The notes under the pieces: model-generated | What the model was told of the DNA's origin: nothing | Databases searched by the model: none | The model's input: the letters and a program-made list of their open reading frames with translations, nothing else | Made by a program: the position numbers and the translations under genes | Assembly (NCBI GenBank): GCA_018857735.1 | Contig: JABMCL010000678.1 | Span: 654,501-718,500 of the forward strand | Reading direction: 5' to 3' | Source of the DNA: Alviniconcha marisindica | Lineage: Eukaryota; Mollusca; Gastropoda; Provannidae | DNA length: 64,000 nt | Shown here: positions 49,592-62,178 of the stretch, in pieces | Position numbering within the stretch: position 1 is the stretch's first letter | Layout: each line of letters opens with the position of its first letter

Positions 49592-51003
49592 GTGAGTAGT
49601 GGGGTGATGCTGTGTGTTTCATTCATGAATAACTTGGAGGTGTGTGTGGAGGGAGGGGGGGGGGGAGATAAGCTGACGGAAGAACGAGAAGCTAAATGAA
49701 ATGATGACTTTTATGTCTTCCTACAATTTCTGTGCGAAATTTCTTGGTTATTTTACCGAAAGTGACGTAATGAAAATGATGGGATGGGATGACTATTTCT
49801 TCTTTGGCAGAATGTCTGTGGCATTGTCTTCTAAGGTCGACAGTGAAACATACACTGTAATGTTTGAATGGAATGAAACCTGTTGCTCCGTACCAAAAAT
49901 GTATGTGACACTTTCTGACTTAATAGTCATACTCATAGATATATATATATACATGTGTAATACTAAATTAATGTCTAATGGAATGATTAATGGATTGAAA
50001 TGAAAGTTTTCTTCTGAAAGGTTTTTGTGGCATTCTCTGCCTTAGCTTCAGATCTGACTGAACAGTAAAATATCAAATAAAATGACTGAGTGAGTCGATG
50101 CTTTTTCTTCTGAATAATTTTGGGGCATTCTTTTTTCTTTTCTTTTTATGATTTGAGTGGAGTGAAACGTGTTTTAGGGCATTTCTTGGGTATTTTACTT
50201 GGCCTAAGGCTTAACAGACTTCTACATTAGAATACACGATGAAATGATATAGTGAACTGGTTTTAATCGGGGTTGGGGAGGAGGAGGGGGCTTCTGTTGC
50301 TGACCGAACAGTGAATTATCAGTGGTTGGGTGCAGGTGTCTTCTTCTTCCGGTAATGTCTGTTTTTAGTTTGCTGACGATTCATGACTGGAAGTGCGATT
50401 GGTATTTTTTTTTTGTAGTTGAATGTACAGCAAAATGCGTAGGTGTGAACCATTATGTTGGTCTACATTTAGGTGACATTTTCCGTGTTAGATGAATGGG
50501 CACACAAATAGATTATTTTTGTGTTTGGTACTTTTGGATTGAAATCGTGACAATCGTACTGATGTAAATATTCATGATTGCATCGTCCTTACATCCACCT
50601 ATCCATCCTTTCTGCTATCCGCCCAACCACCCTCAACCGAGTAAAACGGAAGAGGAAATGAATCGGGAAGTAAATCACAATTAAGTGAGGTAACTAAGTG
50701 TGAAATGTAAAGAAATGGGCGAGATGAGTATATATTTTACGGACAGACGCAAGTTTGCCAGACCATGAACACAACAGTGCCTTGCTGTGTGACACACTTT
50801 CTGAAATCACGAGCGCACAAATGACATATTAGTGTACATATTTAATTAATATTGTCATTATGGATGGGCATAAACAGAGTGGTGACAGTGGCATCAGTAA
50901 CCACACGTGACGGTGAACTGCAGCAGATGGTTCTTGTTGCTGTGGAAAGCAGAAGTTTAATATTGTTGCATTTTTTTCGTGCCACATCTATTTTAACCCC
51001 CCC

Positions 51004-51036
<33 letters not shown>

Positions 51037-51142
51037 ATTCACACACACACGTACGCACGCACTGAGGCACTGATTCTCTGTGTCTCGGTCTCACTCTCGG
51101 TCTCTCTGTCTCTCTCTGTCTTTGTCTGTCTCTCTGTCTCTG

Positions 51143-51231
<89 letters not shown>

Positions 51232-51295
51232 CACGCACACTTTTCTTGTCAACACTGTATTAGTTGTTTATGGGTACGTGCTCTCTGTGTTGCAG
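49592..51295. other. Intron in BEN module
   Basis: 1.7 kb, AT-rich, with CA (51003-51033) and CT (51085-51228) tracts close to the acceptor gtgttgcag. An acceptor-like tttttttgtag near 50419 leads to an anonymous short frame. Confidence 0.55.
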
Positions 51296-51417
51296 TGTAC
51301 GGGGTGATGAAGCTGAACTTTACCATGTCTCAGGCCACCAGAGTGCTGAACGTCAAGCTGTGCACGGACAGACGCACGCAGAAACGGCAGTTCCAGCGCT
51401 CATTTGAACAGCTCTGA
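51296..51417 (+). CDS. Module 18, exon c: BEN domain end and C-terminus
   Basis: Terminal exon. Two bases (TG) join the A left by exon b to give Met, then 39 residues to TGA. The segment FTMSQATRVLNVKLCTDRRT matches the closing helix of BEN domains, which typically ends in (K/R)C-x-(D/E)-x-R-R (NAC1-like CTDxRR). The final 17 residues are basic/aromatic (RRTQKRQFQRSFEQL). The last 50 or so coding bases are the first unit of a 59-bp minisatellite that continues for hundreds of bases beyond the stop. Confidence 0.8.
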
Positions 51418-52255
51418 CCGTCGTGGACAGACGCACGCAGAAACGGCAGTTCCAGTGCTCATTTGAACAGCTCTGACCGTCGTGGACAGACGCACGCAGA
51501 AACGGCAGTTTCAGCGCTCATTTGAACAGCTCTGACCGTCGTGGACAGACGCACGCAGAAACGGCAGTTTCAGCGCTCATTTGAACAGCTCTGACCGTCG
51601 TGGACAGACGCACGCAGAAACGGCAGTTTCAGCGCTCATTTGAACAGCTCTGACCGTCGTGGACAGACGCACGCAGAAACGGCAGTTTCAGCGCTCATTT
51701 GAACAGCTCTGACCGTCGTGGACAGACGCACGCAGAAACGGCAGTTTCAGCGCTCATTTGAACAGCTCTGACCGTCGTGGACAGACGCACGCAGAAACGG
51801 CAGTTTCAGCGCCCCTTTGAACAGCTCTGACCGTCGTGGTCAAAACAAAGTTTCGGCGGTCTTTTAAACAGATGTGACTGTCGTGGACAGACACACGCAG
51901 GAACGACAGTTTCAACGGTCCTTTTGAACAGTCAGGACTGTCGCTGGGGTAGACAGACGCATGCAGAAAGAGAAGTTCCAGCAGTCATTTGAACAGCTGT
52001 GACGTCCATGGACAGAGGCACGCAGAAACGGCAGTTTCAAGGGTCCTTAGGAATAGCCGGTACTGTCGCTGAATTGGATAGGTGCACGCAGGAACGACAG
52101 TTTTAACTGACCATTGGAACAGCCGTGTCTGGTCGGAGAGAAAAAACGCAGGCAGAAACGACAGTTGAACGGTCTGTCTGACTGTCGCTGGAGTGGCCGG
52201 ACGAACGCAGTACGGCCCTTTGAACAATTCTGACAGTCGCTGGGCACATGCATGC
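51366..52255. repeat. 59-bp minisatellite seeded by BEN exon 3' end
   Basis: The unit ggacagacgcacgcagaaac ... gctctgaccgtcgt repeats every 59 bases, nearly unchanged, for about eight copies from 51366 to about 51838. Diverged copies run on to about 52255. The first copy is coding and includes the stop codon. Since 59 is not a multiple of three and each unit carries TGA, expansion lengthens only the 3'UTR. Confidence 0.92.
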
Positions 52256-52266
52256 AGACCCGCACA

Positions 52267-52329
52267 TAAGTCGTAACTGTTCAAAGGAACAAACCGATGG
52301 TCAAAGTTCCTTTGAACAGTTACGACTTA
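52267..52329. repeat. Perfect 24-bp inverted repeat (hairpin)
   Basis: The left arm 52267-52290 (TAAGTCGTAACTGTTCAAAG...) is exactly complementary to 52306-52329 around a 15-base loop. It sits at the end of the minisatellite and contains the unit word TTTGAACAG. In RNA it would form a strong stem-loop in the module 18 3'UTR, if transcribed that far. Confidence 0.85.
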
Positions 52330-53564
52330 GCCGCATAACACAGACAGAAGCGGTTTCCTTGATTGACGCTTGTCTTTATATGGGCATTCCAGAGAAAGGG
52401 GGATTAAAAAGCTGAAACTCTACCTTGATTCCCAAGCGTGTGTACAGGTGGGGTTTTCCTCGATATCACTTTACCTGACCAGTCCCGTCTCCTCGAAAAA
52501 AGCTGCTGTACACCAAGGGGGCTCCGCACCACAGGAAAAGGGAACAGTCTATGCTGTGCACAGTCCTTTGCTAACGAGAATCATAATCTAAGACCGAAGG
52601 TACTGGCCTGTACACATCTCACAGTCTATACGATTATGCACACAACTGCTGTCGTGCTTGAACCATTCTGTCTAACCTAGAGAGGTACAATGAACGTGCC
52701 GTGTCAGCTGTGTGCAAAACAAGATGTGTCCAGAGCGATTGTTTCCCTTACCATTCTTCATCCAGTTTTTCAGTGTTAGGCCATCTGGACTGGACATGAA
52801 TTATCCTTTATAGCACTTTGCTTTGAATTTACATATGGCCGAGATTTGAGTGACAGGCCGCGATTAGTCAGTCATTGCGTGCAGACGAGACACACCACTC
52901 TCTATTCATATTATGATATGGAACCAACCAAGCAACCTTTTTTGTCGCTCTTTGGGTTGCTCTTTGGGTCTTCTAGTCTCAACCCAATTTACCACAATTT
53001 TTTTTTTTTTTTTTTTGAATGAGCTGAGCACTTTTAAGACTGAATCCCTATTTTTTAAAACAACAAAATGTTTTTTGTACTTTAATCGACTCATGTACAT
53101 GTCGTGTGAAGGCTAGTTTCCTTAAAGTAGACAATCACTGGCGTGGCTGGTTTAAAAAAAATGCTCTGTACCTTTAAACGGCATGGGAAGTCTTTACTAC
53201 AGTGAAAGCTGTCCGTGTTTTTTGTTGTTGTTGTGGTTGATTTGTTTGTTTGTTTTAAATAGTCATATTCACCGACGGTGCTGCTGCCTTTTAGCAGAAT
53301 TGTAGTTATATTGTGTGGTTATGGTGTTTTGTTGCGTTGTTTGGTGGAACACTGTTTTAAGTGAGAGTACTCAAGAGAGAGCGGCTTAAATTCGAAACAG
53401 TGGTATGCTAGAGTACGACCATTTCGAGCATCCAGAGCGCATTGCTCGCTCTCATTTTTTGTTGAACGTTCTTTGTATGCTTGGATAATACACATAGAGG
53501 TCTGAATAACTCGGTCAGGCTGAACTCTTTTCTTTTCTTCTCTCTCTGTGTCTCTGTCTGTGTC

Positions 53565-53640
<76 letters not shown>

Positions 53641-53796
53641 CCCCCCCCCCCCCCCGTTTCATCAGTGTAGTTTTGTAAAAGAATCCTTGGGTCTGATTCA
53701 CCGTGGCTGGTGTGTGGAAATCCAGATTAAGGAGTTTATAGACGAATAGGTTAGTGTTAGTTTTGTTGCTTGGTCGTAATTGTATTCAGTCGATGT

Positions 53797-53893
<97 letters not shown>

Positions 53894-55588
53894 GATTTGC
53901 TGTTCCATAGAGTGCAGATGCTTGCATCGATCAGAGACCGGGGGAGGGGGGGACTGTGTGTGAGAGGAAGAGAGCTGTGTAATGTGTGTCGCTTTGTAAC
54001 ATTTGACCAACTGCTGGGCTATATATAACCCCCTCCCTTCACTCTGGTTTGTTTATTTTCTCGTTCAAAATGTGCAGCGCTTTGTATGAGGCATACACCA
54101 TAACACGTGCGCCATGGAGAACTTCGTCACGACAGAAATTGTGTATGCAAGTATTATTATTGTAATAAACAACTCAGCTGCATGCGGTACGGATGTATAG
54201 ATCTCGCGAAGATAAACACGTTTTTACGTGCGTGAAAGCTGTTTCCCCTTTTAACGTTTTCCTGGTGAACAAATCCCCGTTACCTTCACAAAGACAAGGT
54301 CTGCTGAAATGTTACATACTGTTTTCTATTGTCCTGTTAGAAATCGTTCAGTCTCGAAATGTTGTGTGTTTTTATTTGTTTTTATTTTATTTCGTATATA
54401 ACATAGGCAATCGACTTGGATTAAACACATCTTTTGTAACTTGTCTTCGTTGCACTTAAAGGGAACACAAAGCGATGTTGGCTTGAAAACGTCGAAAATA
54501 AGGGCATGTTCATCTGCAGACTTCGCGATGGTCTTTCTGTCAGCGTTTACTTTTTTTGCTTCGATATTGAGCTCAACGCGCAGCCATACTGGTTTGCTCT
54601 TTTCCAAGTAAGGAGCAGTAAAGGGTTGATTTATGACGTAATAATAATAATACTGTGCATTTAGTCCGCGATTACAATTTGTTACAAGCACAAAAATGAG
54701 ACACCAGAAATTCAAATACACAAGCGCATGCGTGCGTAGACACGGACACACGCACTACACAACACACGCACTACACAACACACGCACGCACGCACGCACC
54801 CCCCCTCCCCCCAAACACACACACACACACACGCACACGCACAGAGAACAGCACGTACACGAGAGCGTAGGCACTTTAAAAGATACCAAACAGCACCGGC
54901 TGTAGTTGGTAATGCGTTAGATAATTATACAGTGATGGAGTCCAGACCCTGCCTGTATCTCAAGCTGCTGGGGGCTTACTGAATTTCCCTTAGCATTAAA
55001 AATGAGGCTTTTGTAACAAGCCATAGCTTTAGTGCCTGTCTTCAGTAGCTCGTAGTCTGTGTCAATGTAGATCATGTTGTACATAGGATATACTTCTTTT
55101 TCCCTCAATGATGTTGCTGCTGATCTATGCATACGTGTTCATTTTTGTGGCGTTTTTGTTTCCGATTTTTGGCAGATGTTGTGAATGGAAGGAAATAAAA
55201 ATTAAAACAATAAATCCTTGTTTTGTGTTCTGGTATGGTGTGTGCGGGTGTGTCAGCGTAGTCGTCTTAACGGCAAATACGTGTCAACCATAAGGATGTG
55301 AGAGAAAGCCTTGCGAGAGAGGTTGTTAATGTTATACCAAAGTAACTTATACAAATAAGACGCTGAGCCTGCCGTCAGTCTCTCTTAACGCAACATGTCC
55401 TACCGCCACCCCAGCGCCCTTCTCCCGGCTGCTTCGAATCTTGGAATAGGGGGAAATCTTTGACGGAATGAATCTCGCGGAGCGAAGGGGAATAAATGCA
55501 CTGCTCCTCCGCCTCGCTATTGGAACTAAGGAGGAGTCCAGTTTTAACACACACACACACACACACCACAGCACACCACACACCACCA

Positions 55589-55622
<34 letters not shown>

Positions 55623-55710
55623 CACACCTCCACCACCAATACCACCAACACACACACACACACCATCATTGCATTGCACATGTGTAACACCATATTTTCT
55701 TTCTTTCCAG
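52330..55710. other. 3'UTR/intron, microsatellite-rich
   Basis: A T run lies at 52998-53017, a TCTG/CT/C compound tract at 53545-53655, a CT tract at 53801-53889, CA tracts near 54820 and a CA/CCA tract at 55548-55665. No gene recognised. Confidence 0.55.
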
Positions 55711-55994
55711 ACCTTCCAATTCTTTTGAGTGTGCTTCAGTTATCTGTAACATCCTCTTTTCTAAAGTTTAATCAGCGCCGTACTTGCATTACTCTTGTTA
55801 GCCGTTGCAGTTGGTCTGATTTGTCTTCTTCTTGCAGTAGCACTCAAAATCTACAGGTAGACCATTACCAATGTTTATGGATGTTGCTGAAAGCAACGAG
55901 AGAAAAATGTCTAGAGGGTGATGTCATCAGTGTCTATAAATTATTCCAGCACCCTTGCATGCCCCCTTTGTTAATGATCACAATTTATTTACAT
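55711..55994 (+). CDS. Candidate internal exon (phase 1 to 0), unknown product
   Basis: A strong acceptor, tttctttctttccag, ends at 55710. Two bases (AC) complete a split codon (Asp after G), 94 codons stay open, and a consensus donor GTAAGT follows with phase 0. Phase 0 is what the finger exon at 60936 needs, so this could be an alternative to the exon at 56195. The encoded segment is Leu/Ser-rich with a helical part (LWMLLKATREKCLEGD). I recognise no domain. A chance frame is quite possible; splice signals and phase are the only support. Confidence 0.3.
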
Positions 55995-56194
55995 GTAAGT
56001 GTTGTTACAAGAGGGTTTTGTTGTTGCTGTGGTTGTTCAACCTCGTCATGACGTCCTCACAATGCTGACGCAGTATGCTGTCATTTCCCACGCCTACGGA
56101 GGACCCGTCGCGGATAACCGGAGTGGTGTCACACCCCACGTGTTAGCTTACTGGTATCACGTGCTAATGGAGCTCCCGTTGCTGCCTGTTTCAG
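55995..56194. other. Spacer between candidate exons
   Basis: Begins GTAAGT and ends ctgcctgtttcag. Part of an open frame continues across it without domain content. Confidence 0.4.
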
Positions 56195-56289
56195 GGAACC
56201 TGAGTCACCACCAGCCCCTACAGCCGGTACCCTCTGGAGTCAGACCGGGCTGTGGCTACGTTCATCCCAGTGACGCCCAGAAGTGGATG
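56195..56289 (+). CDS. Module 19, exon a: phase-converting leader exon
   Basis: A 95-base exon. Two bases (GG) complete the incoming split codon, then 31 codons rich in His/Pro/Gln (LSHHQPLQPVPSG ... DAQKWM), leaving in phase 0 at donor GTAGGT. The next supported exon, 60936, enters in phase 0. The same phase conversion is seen in exon a of the BEN module. The leader composition resembles that of other finger modules. Confidence 0.6.
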
Positions 56290-56414
56290 GTAGGTGGCCC
56301 TTCTCCTTTCCTCTTGCATCTCACTCAGTTTAGTCCAGATTAACGTCACTTCGTCGTCTCTTTGGTAAAACTATATAATATTGTGGCGCATCTCACAGTA
56401 AACATATATATATG

Positions 56415-56461
<47 letters not shown>

Positions 56462-57384
56462 ACAAAACGCATTTATTATAAGAAAAAGAAAAAGAAAGCA
56501 CATTTTATATATATATACACATACACACCGCATTAATATTTTATTATAAAAGTAAAATACAAAACAGCACATTAGTTAGTAATTTGATTTTAATGTCTTG
56601 TCTACCGCACAGGGTCACGCCACAGGGCGAAAATTAACCACATATAAATGCAAAATTGAGGTAATAGTACAACTATTCACTGTGAGAAACAACATGCATC
56701 CCACTATGGATCCATCCGTTAAACTTCGCCTACGGTCTCTACTAGTGCCACTCCTGCAGCAATGCCACAAATAAATGCGAAAATATGCAAACACAGGCAC
56801 ACACACACACACACACACACGCACGCACACGGACCCCCCACCCCCCCCCCCACCCCCTCCCACACACACTCACACATAAACAAACAACAACAAACACACA
56901 CACACGTGGAGCCAAGCTCTTCATGTATACATGCATGTGCGGGAGATAGAAAAAATGAACGTAAAGAAAGGATTTAAACAGTAAAAAATAAATCAGAGAT
57001 GGAGAGAGGCCAAATGAAAAACAGAAAAGACTTTCAATAATTTATTAATCGCCCATTTCAGAAATCGTAAAACTGGGTCAGCATAGTTCAAGCGCGAAAT
57101 CAGTGCAGTGTGAAAATGCAGAAGTAACTTGTTTCAGTTGCCCGATAGCAGGGGAAAAAATGAAAAGGTTGTTCTGTTAAATTGGTTACTTTTCTTGTGG
57201 ACAATAGTGTGTTCGTTTTAACTTGCAGCACATGACTGCATTGACGATCATGTTGCACGTTTTACATAAAACAGGCACTCACACATATATCACATTTTTA
57301 GTGTATTATATGCACACCCACACCCATAAAATGAATTCCAGCTCCGTTCCCCCTCACACACACACACACACACACACACGCACG

Positions 57385-57420
<36 letters not shown>

Positions 57421-57466
57421 ACACCACACCACACACCACCACACACACACACCACACACACCACAC

Positions 57467-57510
<44 letters not shown>

Positions 57511-57563
57511 CACAAACACAACAACACACACCATAGAAAAAATCAAACTACTTCTATTTTGTT

Positions 57564-57608
<45 letters not shown>

Positions 57609-58107
57609 GTGCGCGCGCGCGCGCGCGCGACGAGGTTTAATGTGTTGTGCACGAAAGCATGGGCCAGGTGGAAGGAAGTCGTAGTGTTAAGAAAGCACAA
57701 GCGTGGATCATAACCCGCGTTGATTCGTCACTCTGGCCTTCCGCACACACTGCCGCCTTCATGCAACCGACTCACGGCTTGGTTTCAAACAGTTTGTCAC
57801 GTAATAAACCTCGTCGAAACTTCGACACTGGAGCTGGCATAATCGGCCTTTCATGGAGTGACTGGCATAGCCCCTTCTGATGTCTTATAGCTGCACAAGA
57901 ATTCCGACGCTGTGATTGGCTGGGGCGCGGTCCACTCAGTAAACCCCGACCACCCGATACTTTCAGAGAGAAACCGAAGTGAAGATGCAAGCTGGCATGA
58001 AAAAAGAAGCAGAAAAGAAAAGAGAGAGGCTAAAATGTGCAATTGTTTCCACCTGCAGGCGTCCAGGTGTTTTTTCTATCAATATTTATGTAACAGAAGT
58101 ACTTTTT

Positions 58108-58175
<68 letters not shown>

Positions 58176-58278
58176 AACGAACGTTGGCTTGTGAGTTATT
58201 TGATACTTTTGCCACACATTCCGGCTTTGTTGATATCACTCATGCAGACTGCTGGTCACAAAATGGTTGCATTCACGG

Positions 58279-58359
<81 letters not shown>

Positions 58360-60935
58360 CGGGACTTTAAAACGTCAATTTTTTAACAAATAGGACCAGG
58401 AATCGAGTGAAAACTACTGTTTTTCTTTTTCTTTCTTTTTTCTTCTTCTCCCCATTCGTGTAGATGGGGCCCGTGTTGCCTCGTCGCTTCCGTTTCCCCT
58501 TTAACCTGACTTAACAGTGAAATGCGAGAGAATCAGTGTCTGCTCCCCAGACCTAGTCCTGCAACAAAACGGGAAAACGAACCCGGTACCATCATACATG
58601 GGAAAACCGGAGGGACTGAGGGGGGGAAATCCATTGGTTAGTCAAACGAACCGAAGAGAGTGATATTCATACAAACCTGCACGCGTGAAAGAGATCGCCG
58701 TGTGAATTAATGTCACAGCTGTGAGGTGGATGGTCGTGTATCAGCCGTACGGGCCACAGCCGTTTAGTAAACCCAGAAAAACGACAGGGGAGTGAAAGGC
58801 GATACAAGGTATTCGCCGTCATAAACCATGAAAACTTCACGCCATTGTGCAGCCAGGCTGCTGTGAGAGGATGGTGTCAATGGAACACCGACACATCACA
58901 GTTGCACGGACTGGTTTAAACGTGCGCTTCACCATGTACAAAATGACTCCGTAAAACTGGTATCCTGCAGGACGAAATGCAGTATCGTCTATGTAACAGC
59001 CCTATAATGTTTTGATGCAACAAAGTCTGAGGTGTATACATAAAATACACCAGGCAGTCTTTCAATTTGATCAACAGACACTTCCTGCCAACAAACAAGC
59101 AAAAGTTTAAAAACAAAACAAAAAACACACGAAAACATGAAAGAAACGAAAAAGGGCTTGATGTACTTAGTGTCGGTCCCGATTTTGGGATCGGCTGTCG
59201 GAATAAATGTTTTTTTAAGCGCTTTCGAAAAGTGGCTGAGGAATCTCACTTTCGCAGTGATTGTGCAATCGCATTTCAAAGTTAAGTTGCGGAGTTTCAG
59301 ACAGTTCTGCTTTGCTTCTCGTTGACGCTTGAGCTGTGCAGTCTTGACTGGTCTGGGGTGCGCAGTCTTGGCCACACTCAGAGCCTCGCTTTCTGGCACC
59401 TTCCTCCAAGCTCTGCCAGAATTGGTTTCGCTACTGAAGGGGCACTGCCTATCTCCGCGCAGCTGTCCACCGACGCTCTCAGTGCCCTCCGAAAGGTTTC
59501 GGCACTAATAAGACTGTGGAAGCAACATAGCGTCGAAGCATGCACGTAAACATGAGGCGCGCCCGCCCCGGGTAAAAAGTCAGTTCCACCTCGATTCACA
59601 CGATTTTGGTTTTACCTGTGATGCTGTAAGCAGTGAGGACGGAAACGCCTAATATAATTTCAGTTGTCTCTTACAAACCTACTGCTACTTGAACACCAAC
59701 GAAAAACTGTCCGATAGCTGACAGTTTTCGGAGACCTACCGCGTAACCAGTTACGGCAGTGGCTGGAAGAAGGATGTCGTAAACCAGTGCTTGTGGTTTG
59801 AGTCTTGGCTAGACTGGTGTGTACAGTCTTGACTAGACTGGTGTATACAGTGTTGGCTAGACTGGGGTATAGTCTTGACTGGACTGTACAGTCGTAGCAG
59901 GAGTGAGGAGCAGATGGATGTCACATGGATACAGAATGGAATGATTTAGTAGTATTTATATAATTTGAGGATGTACCTCTGGTGGAATTTATGTACCTTG
60001 TATTTATACCGATGCAGGTCTTTGTTTTGTTCGTGTGACGTCTTTCGAGCGATAATTAATTCCCTTTGCCTGTTAATATTATTTATGTAAATTATTCACA
60101 ACAAAAAAAGGCGTACTTTTGCGCCAGATTGTGATTATAGGATATCCTTTGCGCGTATTATTCTAGTCCTGACTGGCAGCATGCTTGGCGAGGCTGTCAG
60201 CTTTCTGATGCTTTCATTTAGACTATTATTGTAAAAGTAAGAAGAGCGAAAATTGTGCCATTATTGATATCATTATTAGTATTAGTGTCAGTATTGTTAC
60301 TGTTACCATTATCGTTGTTAGGTATTATTGTTGTTATTTTACCATTCAGCTATTGTTGTGAATATTCTTGTCTTGTTTTAACACTCGCTTGTGTCTGTCG
60401 TCGACACTTTGCGGTGTCATTGCTCTGCGTTAAGCACAGCTGGCGCCTGTATACGTGACTGCGTGAGTTATGAAGGTGCATGTGTGCATGGCTGCGTTTG
60501 AGCATAATTTTATGTTGCGACATGTGCTGGACGGACTTTCTCTACTGTTGTTCGTGGGGGGGGGGGGGGGGGGGGGGGGGGGCGCGTATGTGTGTGTGTG
60601 TTTATATACAGTGTGTACAATGTAGACTTAGTTTCTGACAAGAATTAATTAGATGTGTGACATTTGCGGAACTCCTTCCATGACCATTGGTGAGCCGTCA
60701 TCGTCGCAAGACACCAGAGCTGAATGGCAAAGCAAGTTTCTTTTGTTGGCAAGTCTCAGAGGGTGACCACAGCAACACGCGTTCATTTTCAGTTGATTTC
60801 TTGACAGTTCTTGTGCAGTTGCTCCCCTTCTCATGAGGGCCTTGTGCAGTTTGGGGTTCCGGCAAGGGTTCCCATTGGGGCTCCCACAGAGGATAGGCCC
60901 CCACTGACTGCGTGTCATCTTTCTGTGTGATGCAG
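56290..60935. other. Long intron in module 19, microsatellite-rich
   Basis: A TA tract lies at 56419-56459, CA/CCA tracts at 57355-57530, a GT tract at 57568-57607, a CA tract at 58110-58170, a GT tract at 58280-58357, and a G run at 60556-60582. A SINE-like copy at 59735-59815 is related to 26285-26420. Short repeats around agtcttgactagactggtg lie at 59795-59900. No gene recognised. Confidence 0.55.
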
Positions 60936-61775
60936 AAGGTGGAGCAGGCAGAGGCTGGAGAGGAGGCAGCCGCCACTGCTAGTGCTGATCCACCCCCCAG
61001 TAAAAGCCCTTCGGGGGGAGTTTGGATATCACCCCCTTTGCCTGTCGGGCCCTCGCCTCCGACCGTCCAACAGTCCTCCTCACCACAGCTGCACGTTAAA
61101 CAGAAACTCCACGATTGCACCGCCCCTGCTGAGCCGTCTCCGTCGCCCCTGCAGGTTCGAAAGAAACCCCGGGATTTGAAACCGGAGGAGGTACAGAGGA
61201 CGCTTCAGCGGCACGTCTTTCGTCCTGGCGATCCGTTCCCAAAGGCCGACGTGAAGAGGAGCTGGTCTGACTCCTCCGCCTCAGCTCGTGACGGTGAGCT
61301 GTCGTCATCCGGCTCGTCCAACCGGAGGGGCCGCTGCTTCGTCTGTGAGGAGTGCGGGGTGTCGCTGTGCAGCCGGCAGAGCTTGGCCAACCACTGTGCC
61401 AGGGTGCACGTCAAGAAGGAGGCGTTCGAGTGCGGCCTGTGCGGGAGGCTGTACTCCTCCCAGCGCTACCTGGACAACCACATGGCCAACCAGCACAACG
61501 GCAGCAGCAAGGAGTCCGCGGCCTGTGCCGAGGCCGACGTCCCCCCCAAGCAGGAGGTGCTCGGGTGTCGGCTGTGCGGAAAGCTGTACTCGTCGCAGCG
61601 TTTCCTGGACAACCACGTGCTCGCGCAGCACAGCTGCGGCAAGGAGTCCCCGTGCGCTGAGCCCGGCGCACGTGCCAAACAGGAAGTGTTCGAGTGCCGG
61701 CTGTGTGGGAGGTTGTACTCGTCGCGGCGTTACCTTGACAACCATATGGTCACACAGCACGGCGAAGGGGACTAG
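60936..61775 (+). CDS. Module 19, exon b: four-finger exon with tandem finger copies
   Basis: Terminal exon of about 279 residues entering in phase 0 after ttctgtgtgatgcag. The first 135 or so residues are Pro/Ser/Ala-rich. Finger 1 is CEEC ... HCARVH. Three further fingers share CGRLYSSQRYLDNH-type sequence (CGLC ... HMANQH, CRLC ... HVLAQH, CRLC ... HMVTQH) and are spaced by linkers containing KES-CAE and KQEV, so they arose by tandem duplication of about 44 codons. This exon lacks the HYxGHMN middle finger and the C2HC finger, so it forms a separate subfamily. Very GC-rich. An exact 123-bp piece of it recurs at 62040. Confidence 0.87.
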   Translation, partial: KVEQAEAGEEAAATASADPPPSKSPSGGVWISPPLPVGPSPPTVQQSSSPQLHVKQKLHDCTAPAEPSPSPLQVRKKPRDLKPEEVQRTLQRHVFRPGDPFPKADVKRSWSDSSASARDGELSSSGSSNRRGRCFVCEECGVSLCSRQSLANHCARVHVKKEAFECGLCGRLYSSQRYLDNHMANQHNGSSKESAACAEADVPPKQEVLGCRLCGKLYSSQRFLDNHVLAQHSCGKESPCAEPGARAKQEVFECRLCGRLYSSRRYLDNHMVTQHGEGD

Positions 61776-61904
61776 TCGTGGTGGCGTCAGTGATGGTTCT
61801 TAGCTGTTAGCTGCGAGGATGTTGTCACCTGTGCGTTTTTTGTTTGTTTGTTAGTTTGTTTGCTTTTGATCGGTGATGTGTCTGATGTGAGAGTATCACC
61901 ACCT

Positions 61905-61974
<70 letters not shown>

Positions 61975-62039
61975 CTCCCTCCCTCTCTCTCTGTATTAGT
62001 AGTACTGTAGCAACGGCAGATATGTGAGTCGGCCTTTGT
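61776..62039. other. 3'UTR with CT tract
   Basis: A CT tract lies at about 61910-61972 between the module 19 stop and the duplicated finger fragment. Confidence 0.6.
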
Positions 62040-62162
62040 GCTTGGCCAACCACTGTGCCAGGGTGCACGTCAAGAAGGAGGCGTTCGAGTGCGGCCTGTG
62101 CGGGAGGCTGTACTCCTCCCAGCGCTACCTGGACAACCACATGGCCAACCAGCACAACGGCA
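62040..62162 (+). pseudogene. Exact 123-bp copy of one finger of module 19
   Basis: Identical to 61381-61503. In the finger frame it reads a His-rich finger-1 end, the whole of the next finger (CGLCGRLYSSQRYLDNH ... QH), then NGNLHR and TGA. AATAAA (62179-62184) and a TCAA repeat tail follow at once. Upstream a TAG blocks the frame at 62000-62002, and no phase-1 acceptor fits. Identity means a very recent duplication or an assembly artefact between CT tracts. The tail resembles that of the LINE at 40.45 kb. Confidence 0.8.
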
Positions 62163-62178
62163 ATCTTCACCGTTGAGA

